The translations under genes and the position numbers were made by a program. A stretch of 64,000 nucleotides of DNA from contig NZ_JAMB01000003.1 in assembly GCF_000521805.1 (NCBI RefSeq), positions 186,001 to 250,000 of the forward strand. Reading direction: 5' to 3'. Every line of letters begins with the position of its first letter. Position 1 is the first letter of the stretch. A model generated the notes under the pieces. That model saw nothing but the letters and a program-made list of their open reading frames with translations. It was not told where the DNA came from and did no database searches. This DNA is from Marinomonas ushuaiensis DSM 15871 (GTDB lineage Bacteria; Pseudomonadota; Gammaproteobacteria; Pseudomonadales; Marinomonadaceae). Below, one piece after another: positions 1 through 7,583 of this stretch.

Positions 1-187
<187 letters not shown>

Positions 188-257
188 TTATACCCTTAAT
201 AACTGTTTTAAATGCTACAAATCGAATATGAACGGTAAGTATGAATAACTATGACGC

Positions 258-548
258 TTAGGCTTCAACAACACCGTAAATTTCGTCTTCTTTCATAATA
301 AGCAATTCTTCACCATTGATTTTTACTGTCTGACCTGAGTATTGGCCAAACAACACAGTATCACCAACATTAACAGCCAATGCTTGTACATCGCCATTAG
401 ATTGAATACGACCAGTACCTATAGCCAAAACCTCGCCTTGCGTAGGTTTTTCTGTAGCAGATCCAGATAATATGATACCGGATGCGGTTGTGGTCTCTTC
501 TTCTTTACGGCGAACAACGACACGATCGTGCAAAGGACGAATATTCAT
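258..548 (-). CDS. groES: Co-chaperonin GroES
   Basis: A 96-residue protein, the normal GroES length, starting [14 protein letters not shown] and containing the GroEL-binding mobile-loop region ([14 protein letters not shown], about residues 18-32) and the closing ILIMKEDEI-type strand. It caps the GroEL ring during ATP-driven protein folding. The ATG at 546-548 is preferred to the in-frame TTG one codon upstream, because a GGAG ribosome site sits 10 nt before the ATG and GroES proteins begin with MNIRPL. It is the first gene of the groESL operon. Its upstream region holds a promoter that may be heat-shock type and two small palindromes (annotated separately). Confidence 0.97.
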   Translation of the reverse strand: MNIRPLHDRVVVRRKEEETTTASGIILSGSATEKPTQGEVLAIGTGRIQSNGDVQALAVNVGDTVLFGQYSGQTVKINGEELLIMKEDEIYGVVEA

Positions 549-575
549 CAATCATTTTCTCCAATTCAAACAATA

Positions 576-619
576 CCAGGAGTCCCCTGGCAGGATTAAA
601 ACCTTGCGACATACGCAAG
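576..619 (-). promoter_or_regulatory. Two short palindromes in the groES leader
   Basis: Two perfect inverted repeats lie between the predicted promoter and the groES start: CCAGG-5-CCTGG at 576-590 and CTTGCG-5-CGCAAG at 603-619. Both would be in the transcribed leader if the promoter at 637-664 is used. They could be small RNA hairpins or protein-binding sites. They do not match the CIRCE element bound by HrcA (TTAGCACTC-N9-GAGTGCTAA). Function is unknown. Confidence 0.4.
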
Positions 620-636
620 AATCTCTATTGAGCTTT

Positions 637-664
637 TATATACGGCTAGTAATTTATATTTCAA
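637..664 (-). promoter_or_regulatory. Predicted groESL promoter (sigma70 / possible sigma32)
   Basis: On the minus strand TTGAAA (659-664) is separated by 16 bp from TATATA (637-642). The GGTTGAAA context and the GCCGTATAT around the -10 also partly resemble the heat-shock sigma32 pattern (CTTGAAA and CCCCATNT). Given that groESL is normally heat-inducible, a sigma32 or dual promoter is plausible. This is a prediction from sequence only. Confidence 0.4.
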
Positions 665-674
665 CCCAAAAAGT

Positions 675-1145
675 TTATTTTTTATCTATTAAATCATTTT
701 CTTCATTTACATATTCACCTTCAATGATTTCTCCACTCTCTTGCGAGGTGTAATTCTTTCCACCACGCCATTGAGAACCTCGAGCCATCATTGAACTGAT
801 AAACTTAACAATTAAACCTGCAGCAAATAACTTTCTTAGTGGCGGCACTAATAACAAAGCACCAATAGCATCTGTTACAAAGCCTGGAATTAACAAACAC
901 AAGCCTGCAAACATCAACATCAAACCTTCAGCCACTTCTGATGCCGGTAATTCACCACGGCTCATTTTTTCTTGGGCCTTCAATGACGTCTCTAAACCTT
1001 GCTTACGAATAAGCGTCACACCCACGATGGCGGTAAGAAATACCAAACCAACAGTTGCTAGTGCACCTATTTCACTGCCGACTTGAATCAAGACAGTCAT
1101 CTCAACGATGGGTATTAAAATAAAAAGTAAAAGAGCGAACCTCAT
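675..1145 (-). CDS. fxsA: FxsA family membrane protein
   Basis: A 156-residue inner-membrane protein beginning MRFALLLFILIPIVEM. The N-terminal helix with a Pro-Ile-Val-Glu turn, the GVTLIRKQGLET segment and the hydrophobic block ending in LIPGFVTDAIGALLLVPPLR are typical of FxsA. In E. coli, FxsA overexpression relieves exclusion of phage T7 by the F plasmid; its normal role is unknown. The tail after about residue 110 is polar and presumably cytoplasmic. The ATG at 1143-1145 follows AAGGTT and starts directly at the first membrane helix, so it is preferred to a start 11 codons upstream. It sits upstream of groESL on the same strand, an arrangement seen in other gammaproteobacteria. Confidence 0.92.
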   Translation of the reverse strand: MRFALLLFILIPIVEMTVLIQVGSEIGALATVGLVFLTAIVGVTLIRKQGLETSLKAQEKMSRGELPASEVAEGLMLMFAGLCLLIPGFVTDAIGALLLVPPLRKLFAAGLIVKFISSMMARGSQWRGGKNYTSQESGEIIEGEYVNEENDLIDKK

Positions 1146-1194
1146 AATAACCTTCTTTTGTTTTATACTTGAATTCAACTAATGATATCTATCT

Positions 1195-1524
1195 ATGGGC
1201 GAGCCAGTGACTAATCAAGCGATGGACCACTTTAAATCTCAAGTACTCCTTATTTTAAACGAAATCCCAGCAGGTGAATGCATCGCTTATGGCGAACTCG
1301 CTAAACTAGCAGGCTTCCCTGGCTATGCACGGCAAGTTGGGCGCTTAATGAAAATATTACCCAAAGACACTAAATTACCCTGGCACAGAGTTATTAATTC
1401 ACAACGAAGAATCAGCTTCGCAGAAAACACAGACGCCTATCTCAGACAAAAAGCAAAATTAGAACAAGAAGGATGGACAATCGTTGGCAACAAACTGACT
1501 GTGAATGAACTATTCAATAGATAG
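1195..1524 (+). CDS. Alkyltransferase-like protein (ATL; MGMT-like without the reactive cysteine)
   Basis: A 109-residue protein matching the DNA-binding domain of O6-alkylguanine-DNA alkyltransferase. The usual PCHRV active site reads PWHRV here (about residues 62-66), with Trp in place of the acceptor Cys. This is the defining mark of ATL proteins such as E. coli YbaZ (eATL) and yeast Atl1. These bind O6-alkylguanine in DNA without repairing it and direct the lesion to nucleotide excision repair. The recognition-helix region GYARQVGRLM is present. No clear ribosome site precedes the ATG at 1195; the ATG at 1222 is an alternative start. It is divergent from fxsA. Confidence 0.88.
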   Translation: MGEPVTNQAMDHFKSQVLLILNEIPAGECIAYGELAKLAGFPGYARQVGRLMKILPKDTKLPWHRVINSQRRISFAENTDAYLRQKAKLEQEGWTIVGNKLTVNELFNR

Positions 1525-1604
1525 CTAACGCTATGAAATTACTTTCAAATTAAATTCTAAAGAGTCGCAGGCAAATAATTACCCGCGCCCCCTTACAAAA
1601 CAGC

Positions 1605-2090
1605 TTAGTCCCTAAAATTAGTAAACTGAACTGGCTGCGCAAGTTCTGCGCCACGCAATAACGCCATAACTTGTTGCAGCTCGTCACGCTTTTTACCCGT
1701 GACACGAAGTTGGTCACCTTGAATTTGCGCCTGAACCTTGATTTTGCTCTCTTTGATTATCTTCACAATTTTTTTAGCCTCGTCTGTTTCAAGGCCTTCT
1801 TTCATTTTAACCGCTTGTGACGCTCGCATATTTCCTTTCACAACAGATTCTTTTTCTAAACTTTTCAAATCAATACCACGGTTAACCAATTTTTGATTTA
1901 AAATATCAGACATCTGGCGAAGTTGAGGTTCTGCCTCGGCTTCCATTACAACATTGGTCTTATCTTTAATTTCGTAACTTGCTTTTACGCCCTTAAAGTC
2001 ATAACGAGTTGTAATTTCTCGGTTAGCTTGGTCAACTGCGTTACTGACTTCGTGCCAATCTAGTTCAGATACTACGTCAAATGATGGCAT
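1605..2090 (-). CDS. yajQ: YajQ family nucleotide-binding protein
   Basis: A 161-residue cytoplasmic protein beginning MPSFDVVSELDWHEVSNA, the hallmark YajQ start, with the conserved RYDFKG motif near residue 30. YajQ proteins have two ferredoxin-like domains. Members bind nucleotides, and in Xanthomonas and Pseudomonas they bind cyclic di-GMP and act as transcriptional co-regulators; that activity is not shown for this copy. The start at 2088-2090 is favoured by a GGAGC ribosome site just upstream over an in-frame ATG nine codons earlier. Monocistronic, divergent from panE. Confidence 0.95.
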   Translation of the reverse strand: MPSFDVVSELDWHEVSNAVDQANREITTRYDFKGVKASYEIKDKTNVVMEAEAEPQLRQMSDILNQKLVNRGIDLKSLEKESVVKGNMRASQAVKMKEGLETDEAKKIVKIIKESKIKVQAQIQGDQLRVTGKKRDELQQVMALLRGAELAQPVQFTNFRD

Positions 2091-2174
2091 TTTCTGCTCC
2101 TTTGCATTTTCAATCATGTATTTTGGCGCGATAATAACAGGTATTGAAATAAAACACCTAATGGGAAACCTATT

Positions 2175-3122
2175 ATGAATAATACGCCTTGGCTAGTCAT
2201 TGGCGCTGGAGCAATCGGCCTATTCTGGGCTTGCAAGCTACAAACGCTCGGCCACTCAGTCCATCTTGTATATAGATCAGAAAGCCCGGGGAAGAAAATT
2301 ACACTTGATTCTCTCATCGATGAGAATGGCCAACAGCAAAGCACCTCTACCAAACATAAAGTAAAAAGCTTTATGGCATCTGAACTGACAGAGCAATACG
2401 ACAAGGTATTACTTTGTACAAAATCTTTTGACCTAAAAGATGCCTTTTTACAAGTTTCTGAGCATGTGACGGACGATGCAACCATTGCCTGCTTATGTAA
2501 TGGTGTCGGTGCTCAAGAAGAGCTTCAAAGCGTTTTATTGGACACACAAGCACTTTGGGCAGCTATCACAAGTGAGGGTGTTTTAAAGATTGATAAGAAC
2601 CACATCAAACATACGGGTTTAGGGGATACTTACTTCGGTCGATGGTTGCAAACAGACTCCAATCGCGAGTTTCCAATTGATCATTTAACCGTGACCAACA
2701 TCCATCAAAGAGTCATTGAAAAATTGGCAGTTAATGCGGTTATCAACCCTATCACCGCGATTTTCAATATTCATAATGGCGATATTCTTGATGAAAATTT
2801 TAAGCCTCTGATTGAGGCAACGCTGGCTGAATTAGAAAGTGTCTTTACTCATCCGAAATTCAGCTACATTGAACAGAGCAAACATTTAACGCGAGCCAAC
2901 CTAAAGAACCGAGTAAACACCATAGCTCAGTTAACTCGCCTTAATCGATCTTCCATGTACGAAGACATTAAACTTCAAAGACAAACTGAGAATGAATTCA
3001 TCTCTGGGTTTCTCCTCAAAAACAGCCCAATAGAACTTCCCATTCAGCGCTTACTTTATGAAGGCGTCGCTTTCTCAGATCAACGCGAAGAAACCAAAAA
3101 AAAGCTGCTAAGTATCACTTAG
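2175..3122 (+). CDS. panE: 2-dehydropantoate 2-reductase (ketopantoate reductase, PanE/ApbA family)
   Basis: A 315-residue NADPH-dependent reductase expected to convert ketopantoate to pantoate in pantothenate (coenzyme A) synthesis. The N-terminus carries the Rossmann motif GAGAIG (about residues 9-14). The central LCTKSFD and CNGVGAQE segments and the EKLAVNAVINPITAI helix, which contains the catalytic Lys and Asn of the family, are all present. Length is normal (E. coli 303). Family members with other 2-keto-acid substrates exist, so substrate assignment rests on similarity. The gene ends inside an intrinsic terminator stem. Confidence 0.88.
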   Translation: MNNTPWLVIGAGAIGLFWACKLQTLGHSVHLVYRSESPGKKITLDSLIDENGQQQSTSTKHKVKSFMASELTEQYDKVLLCTKSFDLKDAFLQVSEHVTDDATIACLCNGVGAQEELQSVLLDTQALWAAITSEGVLKIDKNHIKHTGLGDTYFGRWLQTDSNREFPIDHLTVTNIHQRVIEKLAVNAVINPITAIFNIHNGDILDENFKPLIEATLAELESVFTHPKFSYIEQSKHLTRANLKNRVNTIAQLTRLNRSSMYEDIKLQRQTENEFISGFLLKNSPIELPIQRLLYEGVAFSDQREETKKKLLSIT

Positions 3123-3131
3123 CAGCTTTTT
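3100..3131. terminator. Bidirectional intrinsic terminator overlapping the panE stop codon
   Basis: A perfect 10-bp stem (AGCTGCTAAG / CTTAGCAGCT, loop TATCA) is flanked by an A-run on the left and a T-run on the right. It can stop transcription in both directions between the convergent panE and CvfB-like genes. The panE TAG (3120-3122) lies within the right arm, so the last codons of panE double as terminator sequence. Confidence 0.85.
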
Positions 3132-3158
3132 AGTTTTCTATAATAAGACTGAATCAAT

Positions 3159-3992
3159 TTACAGCTTTGTTACTTTTTCTTTTGTCAGCGATATTTTCTT
3201 ATCTTTATAAAGTGCACCTAACGCTTTTTTGTAGGTCGCTTTACTCACTTTAAAAACAGCGTAAATAGCTTCTGGAGAAGCTTTATCCGTTAATGGTGTT
3301 TCACCACCGTGAGCGTCCAAGTAATCAAGAATGTCGTCAAGAATATTACGGACTTTTTTATAGCCTACCTCTTGGAGACTTAGGTCTATTTTACCGTCTT
3401 CACGCATTTGCTTAATAAAACCGACTGTTTTTTCACCTTTACGAAGCTGTCTGAAAGCATCTTCGAAAAACAAAACACCCCAAAAACGGTTATCAATAAC
3501 GCATTTGAACCCGATATTGGTTTTATCACCAATAATGATAGACACTTTTTCGCCGACTTTATAAGGCGCTTCTTCACGATTTAAAAGCGCATCAACACGC
3601 GTTGTCGCGACAATACGATTGGTAATATTGTCTAAATAGATGAAAAGCAAATGTGTTTCGCCCTCTTCCACTCGGTTTTTTTGTTGACTAAAAGGCACTA
3701 ATAAATCTTTTGGAAGCCCCCAATCAAAAAAGGCACCAACCTGATTTACTGCAATGGCGGTTAATGCGGCAAACTCACCGACTTGCGCCTTTGGAAATTC
3801 CGTTGTTGCTATTAATTTATCATCTGAATCTAAATAAACGAATACTTCCACATCTTGGCCTACCGCCAGACCTTTTGGAACATAACGTTTAGGCAATAAG
3901 ATTTCACCCAATTCATCAGCGTCTAAATACACGCCAAAATCTTTTTCTTTTACGACTCTTAATGTATTTAAGCGCCCAATTTGAGTAGCCAT
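3159..3992 (-). CDS. CvfB/YitL-type S1 RNA-binding protein
   Basis: A 277-residue protein with tandem S1-like OB folds and a C-terminal winged helix, the layout of the CvfB (YitL) family. The opening IGRLNTLRVVKEKDFGVYLD and the repeat GAFFDWGLPKDLLVPFSQQ are diagnostic. S. aureus CvfB binds RNA and influences virulence gene expression; the role in gammaproteobacteria is not settled. The end YAVFKVSKATYKKALGALYK is the winged-helix part. The ATG at 3990-3992 follows CCGGAGAATTC, a good ribosome site, so the longer frame is not used. It converges with panE at a shared terminator. Confidence 0.9.
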   Translation of the reverse strand: MATQIGRLNTLRVVKEKDFGVYLDADELGEILLPKRYVPKGLAVGQDVEVFVYLDSDDKLIATTEFPKAQVGEFAALTAIAVNQVGAFFDWGLPKDLLVPFSQQKNRVEEGETHLLFIYLDNITNRIVATTRVDALLNREEAPYKVGEKVSIIIGDKTNIGFKCVIDNRFWGVLFFEDAFRQLRKGEKTVGFIKQMREDGKIDLSLQEVGYKKVRNILDDILDYLDAHGGETPLTDKASPEAIYAVFKVSKATYKKALGALYKDKKISLTKEKVTKL

Positions 3993-4071
3993 GAATTCTC
4001 CGGCAAGCAATTTTTTTCGAACTATACGCACTTCATTTATAAGCGCAACGTTGATACTTAAAAATAGCTAA

Positions 4072-4632
4072 TTAGTCGTTATCTGCTTTCATACAGGTAG
4101 CAAACACATCGTCTAATTTCGCTCTTCCAAGTGTTTCCATTTTTTCAATATTTTCATTCGGTATGTCTGATGTATCACCATAAAATTCAATGGCCTTTTC
4201 TACACTGGCCTCTCTTAACAAATGCAACATTGGGTAAGGTGATCGATTTGTGTAATTCGATACATCATCGGGCTCCGTACCTGAAAAACAATAATCAGGG
4301 TGGAAGGTTGCCAATTGATAGACACCTTCACATTCTTGTTCGAACATTAGATCTTCTGCCATCTCAACAAAATCCAAATAACGATGAAAATCATTAAACA
4401 AGGTGGGAAAAACAAGTAATGTAGTTTCCGTCTCGGATTGTTCATCCAACCATTGAACTTCCGCCATTAATTCTTCTAACGCGACATCTATTTTTTTAGA
4501 GCGCAACACCATGACGCGAACACTCTCTTTTTCCACTTCACGCTTGGCAAAAGGGCAAACATTGAAACCCACAATAAAGTCTTTTACCCACTTCATTGTC
4601 TGGGCAGTCACCAATTCATCCGATAACAACAT
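4072..4632 (-). CDS. DUF1415 family protein
   Basis: A 186-residue protein of the DUF1415 family, widespread in proteobacteria and of unknown function. Conserved blocks are GFNVCPFAKRE (about residues 23-33), LATFHPDYCFSG (about residues 107-118) and NRSPYPMLHLLRE. The conserved Cys, His and Asp residues in these blocks could form a metal or catalytic site, but none has been shown. The first ATG (4648-4650) is six codons upstream; the ATG at 4630-4632 is chosen because an AAGAAGA-like purine stretch precedes it. It follows the CvfB-like gene's strand but is separated by 79 bp. Confidence 0.85.
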   Translation of the reverse strand: MLLSDELVTAQTMKWVKDFIVGFNVCPFAKREVEKESVRVMVLRSKKIDVALEELMAEVQWLDEQSETETTLLVFPTLFNDFHRYLDFVEMAEDLMFEQECEGVYQLATFHPDYCFSGTEPDDVSNYTNRSPYPMLHLLREASVEKAIEFYGDTSDIPNENIEKMETLGRAKLDDVFATCMKADND

Positions 4633-4840
4633 AACAAGTCTTCTTATCAATATTTTCAGCTATTTTAGAGCAAAGCGAACACAGGGTCTAACTTATCCCA
4701 TCATCATCTGATGTTTAGATTTCGAAACCTCTGAAAACAAGGTATCATGCGTCTAATACAGTCCATTACAGTGGCTAGACAATTAATTTAGAGTTAATCA
4801 TTAATTAATTGCGTCATTTATCCCGCTACAGAGAGTTTAC

Positions 4841-6091
4841 ATGTCATTTGCCGATTTAGATCTGGATTTCACCATAGAACAAGCCATTAGTGACCTTGGT
4901 TTTGAAACTGCAACAGAAATCCAAGAACAAGCCATTCCAATCGCTTTAGATGGTTCAGACCTTCTCGCAACGGCGCCAACGGGCACAGGCAAAACCATCG
5001 CCTTTTGCGCACCGGCAATTCAACATATTCTAGACCGTGACGAGCAATCCACAACGGCTCCGAAAGTACTTATTTTAGCACCTAGCCGAGAACTGGCTCG
5101 TCAAATTTTTAATGTGGTTGAACAACTAACAAAACATACTCGCATCGAATCGCAATTAATTATTGGTGGCACGCCTTACGGCATGCAACAACAGCAACTC
5201 AGTGAAAACTGCGACATTCTAGTGGCAACACCCGGCCGACTAGTTGAATTGGATCAAAAGCAATGGTTGGATTTAACGGATGTTTCCTACTTTGTCATTG
5301 ATGAAGCTGATCGTATGTTGGATATGGGATTCGTAAACGCCATCAACCTCTTAGCGAATGAATTACCAAAAGAACATCAAACGCTTATGTTTTCCGCTAC
5401 GTTAGAAGGCGAAAAAATGGGCCGCTTTGCCAGCGCCCTGCTAAACAGTGACACTCAACAGATTCGCCTTGGTGAATCTTCTCGTACTGTCCCAAGCCAA
5501 ATTCGACAAATCGCCTATCGTGTAGACAGTGAAGAACACAAAGAAGCTGTATTGAAACACCTACTAACCCAAGAACGTGTTCAACAAGCGGTGTTATTCG
5601 TCTCTAACCGTGAGCATGTAGACATTTGGGTGCAACGTGTTCGCAATATGAATTTAATGTGTGATGGCTTGCATGGCGAAATGAAACAAGGCGACCGAAG
5701 CGAACACATGAAACAAATGAAGCGTGGACGCTTGCAAGTATTGGTCGCAACCGATGTTGCCTCTCGTGGCATCGATTTACCAGAAATCAACACCGTCATT
5801 AACTTACGCCTTCCTCGTAAAGCCGATTCTTACATTCACCGTGCAGGTCGTGCGTCTCGTGAAGGTGCTCCAGGTGATTGCATTTCGCTAATCGATGTTA
5901 ATGATCTTCCTATGATCGAGAAAATCCAACGATTCATGCAAGCCAATATCAAATTTGGTCGGATTGAAGGGTTAGAAGCAAAAACCAAAGCGCGCTCACC
6001 AAGCGCAAAGAAAACCAAAAAGAGAAAACCAATAGATAAAAAAGCCATCGCAGGCGCAGTTAAAGCGAAAAAAGCAGCGGCAAAAAAATAA
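4841..6091 (+). CDS. srmB: DEAD-box ATP-dependent RNA helicase, SrmB type
   Basis: A 416-residue RNA helicase with every DEAD-box motif visible: Q-motif region (FADLDLDFTIEQAI, EIQEQAIPIA), Walker A APTGTGKT (about residues 44-51), PSRELA, TPGRL, DEAD, SAT, RGIDLP and HRAGRASREG. The APTGTGKT form and the overall spacing resemble E. coli SrmB, which helps assemble the 50S ribosomal subunit. Residues after about 380 form a Lys/Ala-rich basic tail likely to bind RNA. The assignment to SrmB rather than another DEAD-box branch is by pattern only. Transcribed alone and closed by a strong terminator. Confidence 0.88.
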   Translation: MSFADLDLDFTIEQAISDLGFETATEIQEQAIPIALDGSDLLATAPTGTGKTIAFCAPAIQHILDRDEQSTTAPKVLILAPSRELARQIFNVVEQLTKHTRIESQLIIGGTPYGMQQQQLSENCDILVATPGRLVELDQKQWLDLTDVSYFVIDEADRMLDMGFVNAINLLANELPKEHQTLMFSATLEGEKMGRFASALLNSDTQQIRLGESSRTVPSQIRQIAYRVDSEEHKEAVLKHLLTQERVQQAVLFVSNREHVDIWVQRVRNMNLMCDGLHGEMKQGDRSEHMKQMKRGRLQVLVATDVASRGIDLPEINTVINLRLPRKADSYIHRAGRASREGAPGDCISLIDVNDLPMIEKIQRFMQANIKFGRIEGLEAKTKARSPSAKKTKKRKPIDKKAIAGAVKAKKAAAKK

Positions 6092-6117
6092 CCGCAGCAC
6101 TTAGCTTCAACACAATC

Positions 6118-6167
6118 AAAAAAGGCGCTTTACCTCACCTTATTAAGTGAGTTAAAGCGCCTTTTTT
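6118..6167. terminator. Bidirectional terminator between srmB and ribA
   Basis: A long stem (AAGGCGCTTTAcCTCAC paired with GTGAGTTAAAGCGCCTT, 8-nt loop) is bordered by an A-run at left and a T-run at right. It serves both convergent genes. Confidence 0.9.
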
Positions 6168-6184
6168 ACAATCTAACCAAACAT

Positions 6185-6805
6185 CTAGTCTTTTACTAAA
6201 TCAAACGTCAAGGTATGAAACTTACGTTTCGCCTTGGTTTCTAAATATTGCCGATTGTATTTATGAACATGCACTTTCGTCGGTACGATTTTGTCAATAT
6301 TAATGCCATGCTCTTCAAGCTGTTTTGCTTTATCGGGATTGTTGGTAAGCAGTCGAATACGGGTCACGCCTAAGGCTTTTAACATATCGGCAGCGATTCC
6401 AAAATCTCGGTCATCTTCTGGTAAATGAAGCATTTCATTCGCTTGATAAGTGTCATAGCCTTGATCTTGCAAAGCGTAAGCATCTAGTTTTGCATACAAG
6501 CCTATTCCACGACCTTCTTGACGCAAATACAGAATGTAGCCACCCTCTTCATTAATACGGTCGATGGCTTCATCTAATTGCTCACCACAATCACAACGGC
6601 CAGAGCCAAATACGTCACCCGTCAAACACTCTGAATGCAATCGAACCAATGGAACAAGTTGATCGTTAGACTCTTTTTTTCCCTCAAAAGAAATACCAAT
6701 ATGTTCTTTGCCCGAGTCATCGCCATCGAAGGAAATAAACTCAGCCATTACGTCGCCCGCTCTCATGGGAATCATTACTCGACGCTTTACTGTTAAATTA
6801 CTCAT
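6185..6805 (-). CDS. ribA: GTP cyclohydrolase II
   Basis: A 206-residue enzyme expected to convert GTP to 2,5-diamino-6-ribosylamino-pyrimidinone phosphate, formate and diphosphate, the first step of riboflavin synthesis. The zinc-binding pattern C-x10-C-x-C lies in [17 protein letters not shown] (about residues 58-74), and the [10 protein letters not shown] catalytic/GTP loop follows. LLTNNPDK near residue 150 is also conserved. It is the stand-alone form, without a fused RibB domain, and of normal length (E. coli 196). No FMN riboswitch is visible upstream. Convergent with srmB. Confidence 0.93.
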   Translation of the reverse strand: MSNLTVKRRVMIPMRAGDVMAEFISFDGDDSGKEHIGISFEGKKESNDQLVPLVRLHSECLTGDVFGSGRCDCGEQLDEAIDRINEEGGYILYLRQEGRGIGLYAKLDAYALQDQGYDTYQANEMLHLPEDDRDFGIAADMLKALGVTRIRLLTNNPDKAKQLEEHGINIDKIVPTKVHVHKYNRQYLETKAKRKFHTLTFDLVKD

Positions 6806-6895
6806 ATATCTCTCTTTCTTAGGGATCTTTACTTAAGCTATCGGTCATTAATTAGGTCATAAAATAATAATTCAATAGCTTGTTATATAGTAACG

Positions 6896-7375
6896 TTATT
6901 TATTAAGTAAATGCTTTAACGGCAAAGCTGTACTTTCTTTGACACTTCGCAATAAAAAACTGGATTGCACACCGGTTACACCAGGGATACGAGTCAGTTT
7001 TCCTAATAGAAAATCATGGTAAGTTTCCATATCCTCCACCACAACTTCTAATAAATAGTCACAATTTTGACCTGTCACCAAATTGCAGTTTCTGACTTCT
7101 GGAAACTCATTCACTTCGTCTTCAAAAACACTAAACCGATCAGGCGTATGCCTATCCATACTAATTTGAAGAAATGCCGTTAGCTTTAAACCTAAACTAG
7201 AGCGTTTTAAAATCGTTACTTTACGATCAATCACTCCACTTTCCTCCAACACCTTCACTCTTCGCAAACAAGGCGATGCGGAAAGACCAACCCGATCAGC
7301 TAACTCCTGATTCGTTAAGCTAGAATCTTGCTGTAACTCTCGCAATATATTTAGATCAATCTTGTCAAAACTCAT
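6896..7375 (-). CDS. Lrp/AsnC family transcriptional regulator
   Basis: A 159-residue leucine-responsive-type regulator. The N-terminal winged helix spans about residues 5-60 (NQELADRVGLSASPCLRRVKVLE is the helix-turn-helix). The C-terminal RAM/AsnC effector domain contains the typical VTGQNCDYLLEVVVEDMETY and PGVTGVQSSFLLRSVKEST blocks. Such proteins form octamers and sense amino acids. It is divergent from leuA across a 208-bp AT-rich region, so leuA or the regulator itself are the obvious candidate targets; no binding site can be fixed from sequence. The specific effector is unknown. Confidence 0.9.
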   Translation of the reverse strand: MSFDKIDLNILRELQQDSSLTNQELADRVGLSASPCLRRVKVLEESGVIDRKVTILKRSSLGLKLTAFLQISMDRHTPDRFSVFEDEVNEFPEVRNCNLVTGQNCDYLLEVVVEDMETYHDFLLGKLTRIPGVTGVQSSFLLRSVKESTALPLKHLLNK

Positions 7376-7583
7376 ACCTACAGCCTTTAATTACTAAAAT
7401 ATCTTGCTAATACGCAATATAATGCCATACAAAATGGTTTTTTCATAAAAAACGCAATCTTTTACTCAAAAAAATTCGTTATGATAGAGACACAGCAAAG
7501 CACTTACTTCTAACCCCTGATGATAAGTGCATCAATATTAAAAATTAGAGCTTATCCGCTCTCACACTAAAAAGGGAAAGATC

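Noticed and set aside
549-551. TTG as start of groES
   Set aside because: The next codon is an ATG with a well-placed GGAG, and GroES starts MNIRPL.
472-753. 93-codon plus-strand frame across the groES start and leader
   Set aside because: It overlaps the groES coding region and promoter in antisense and has no recognisable domain.
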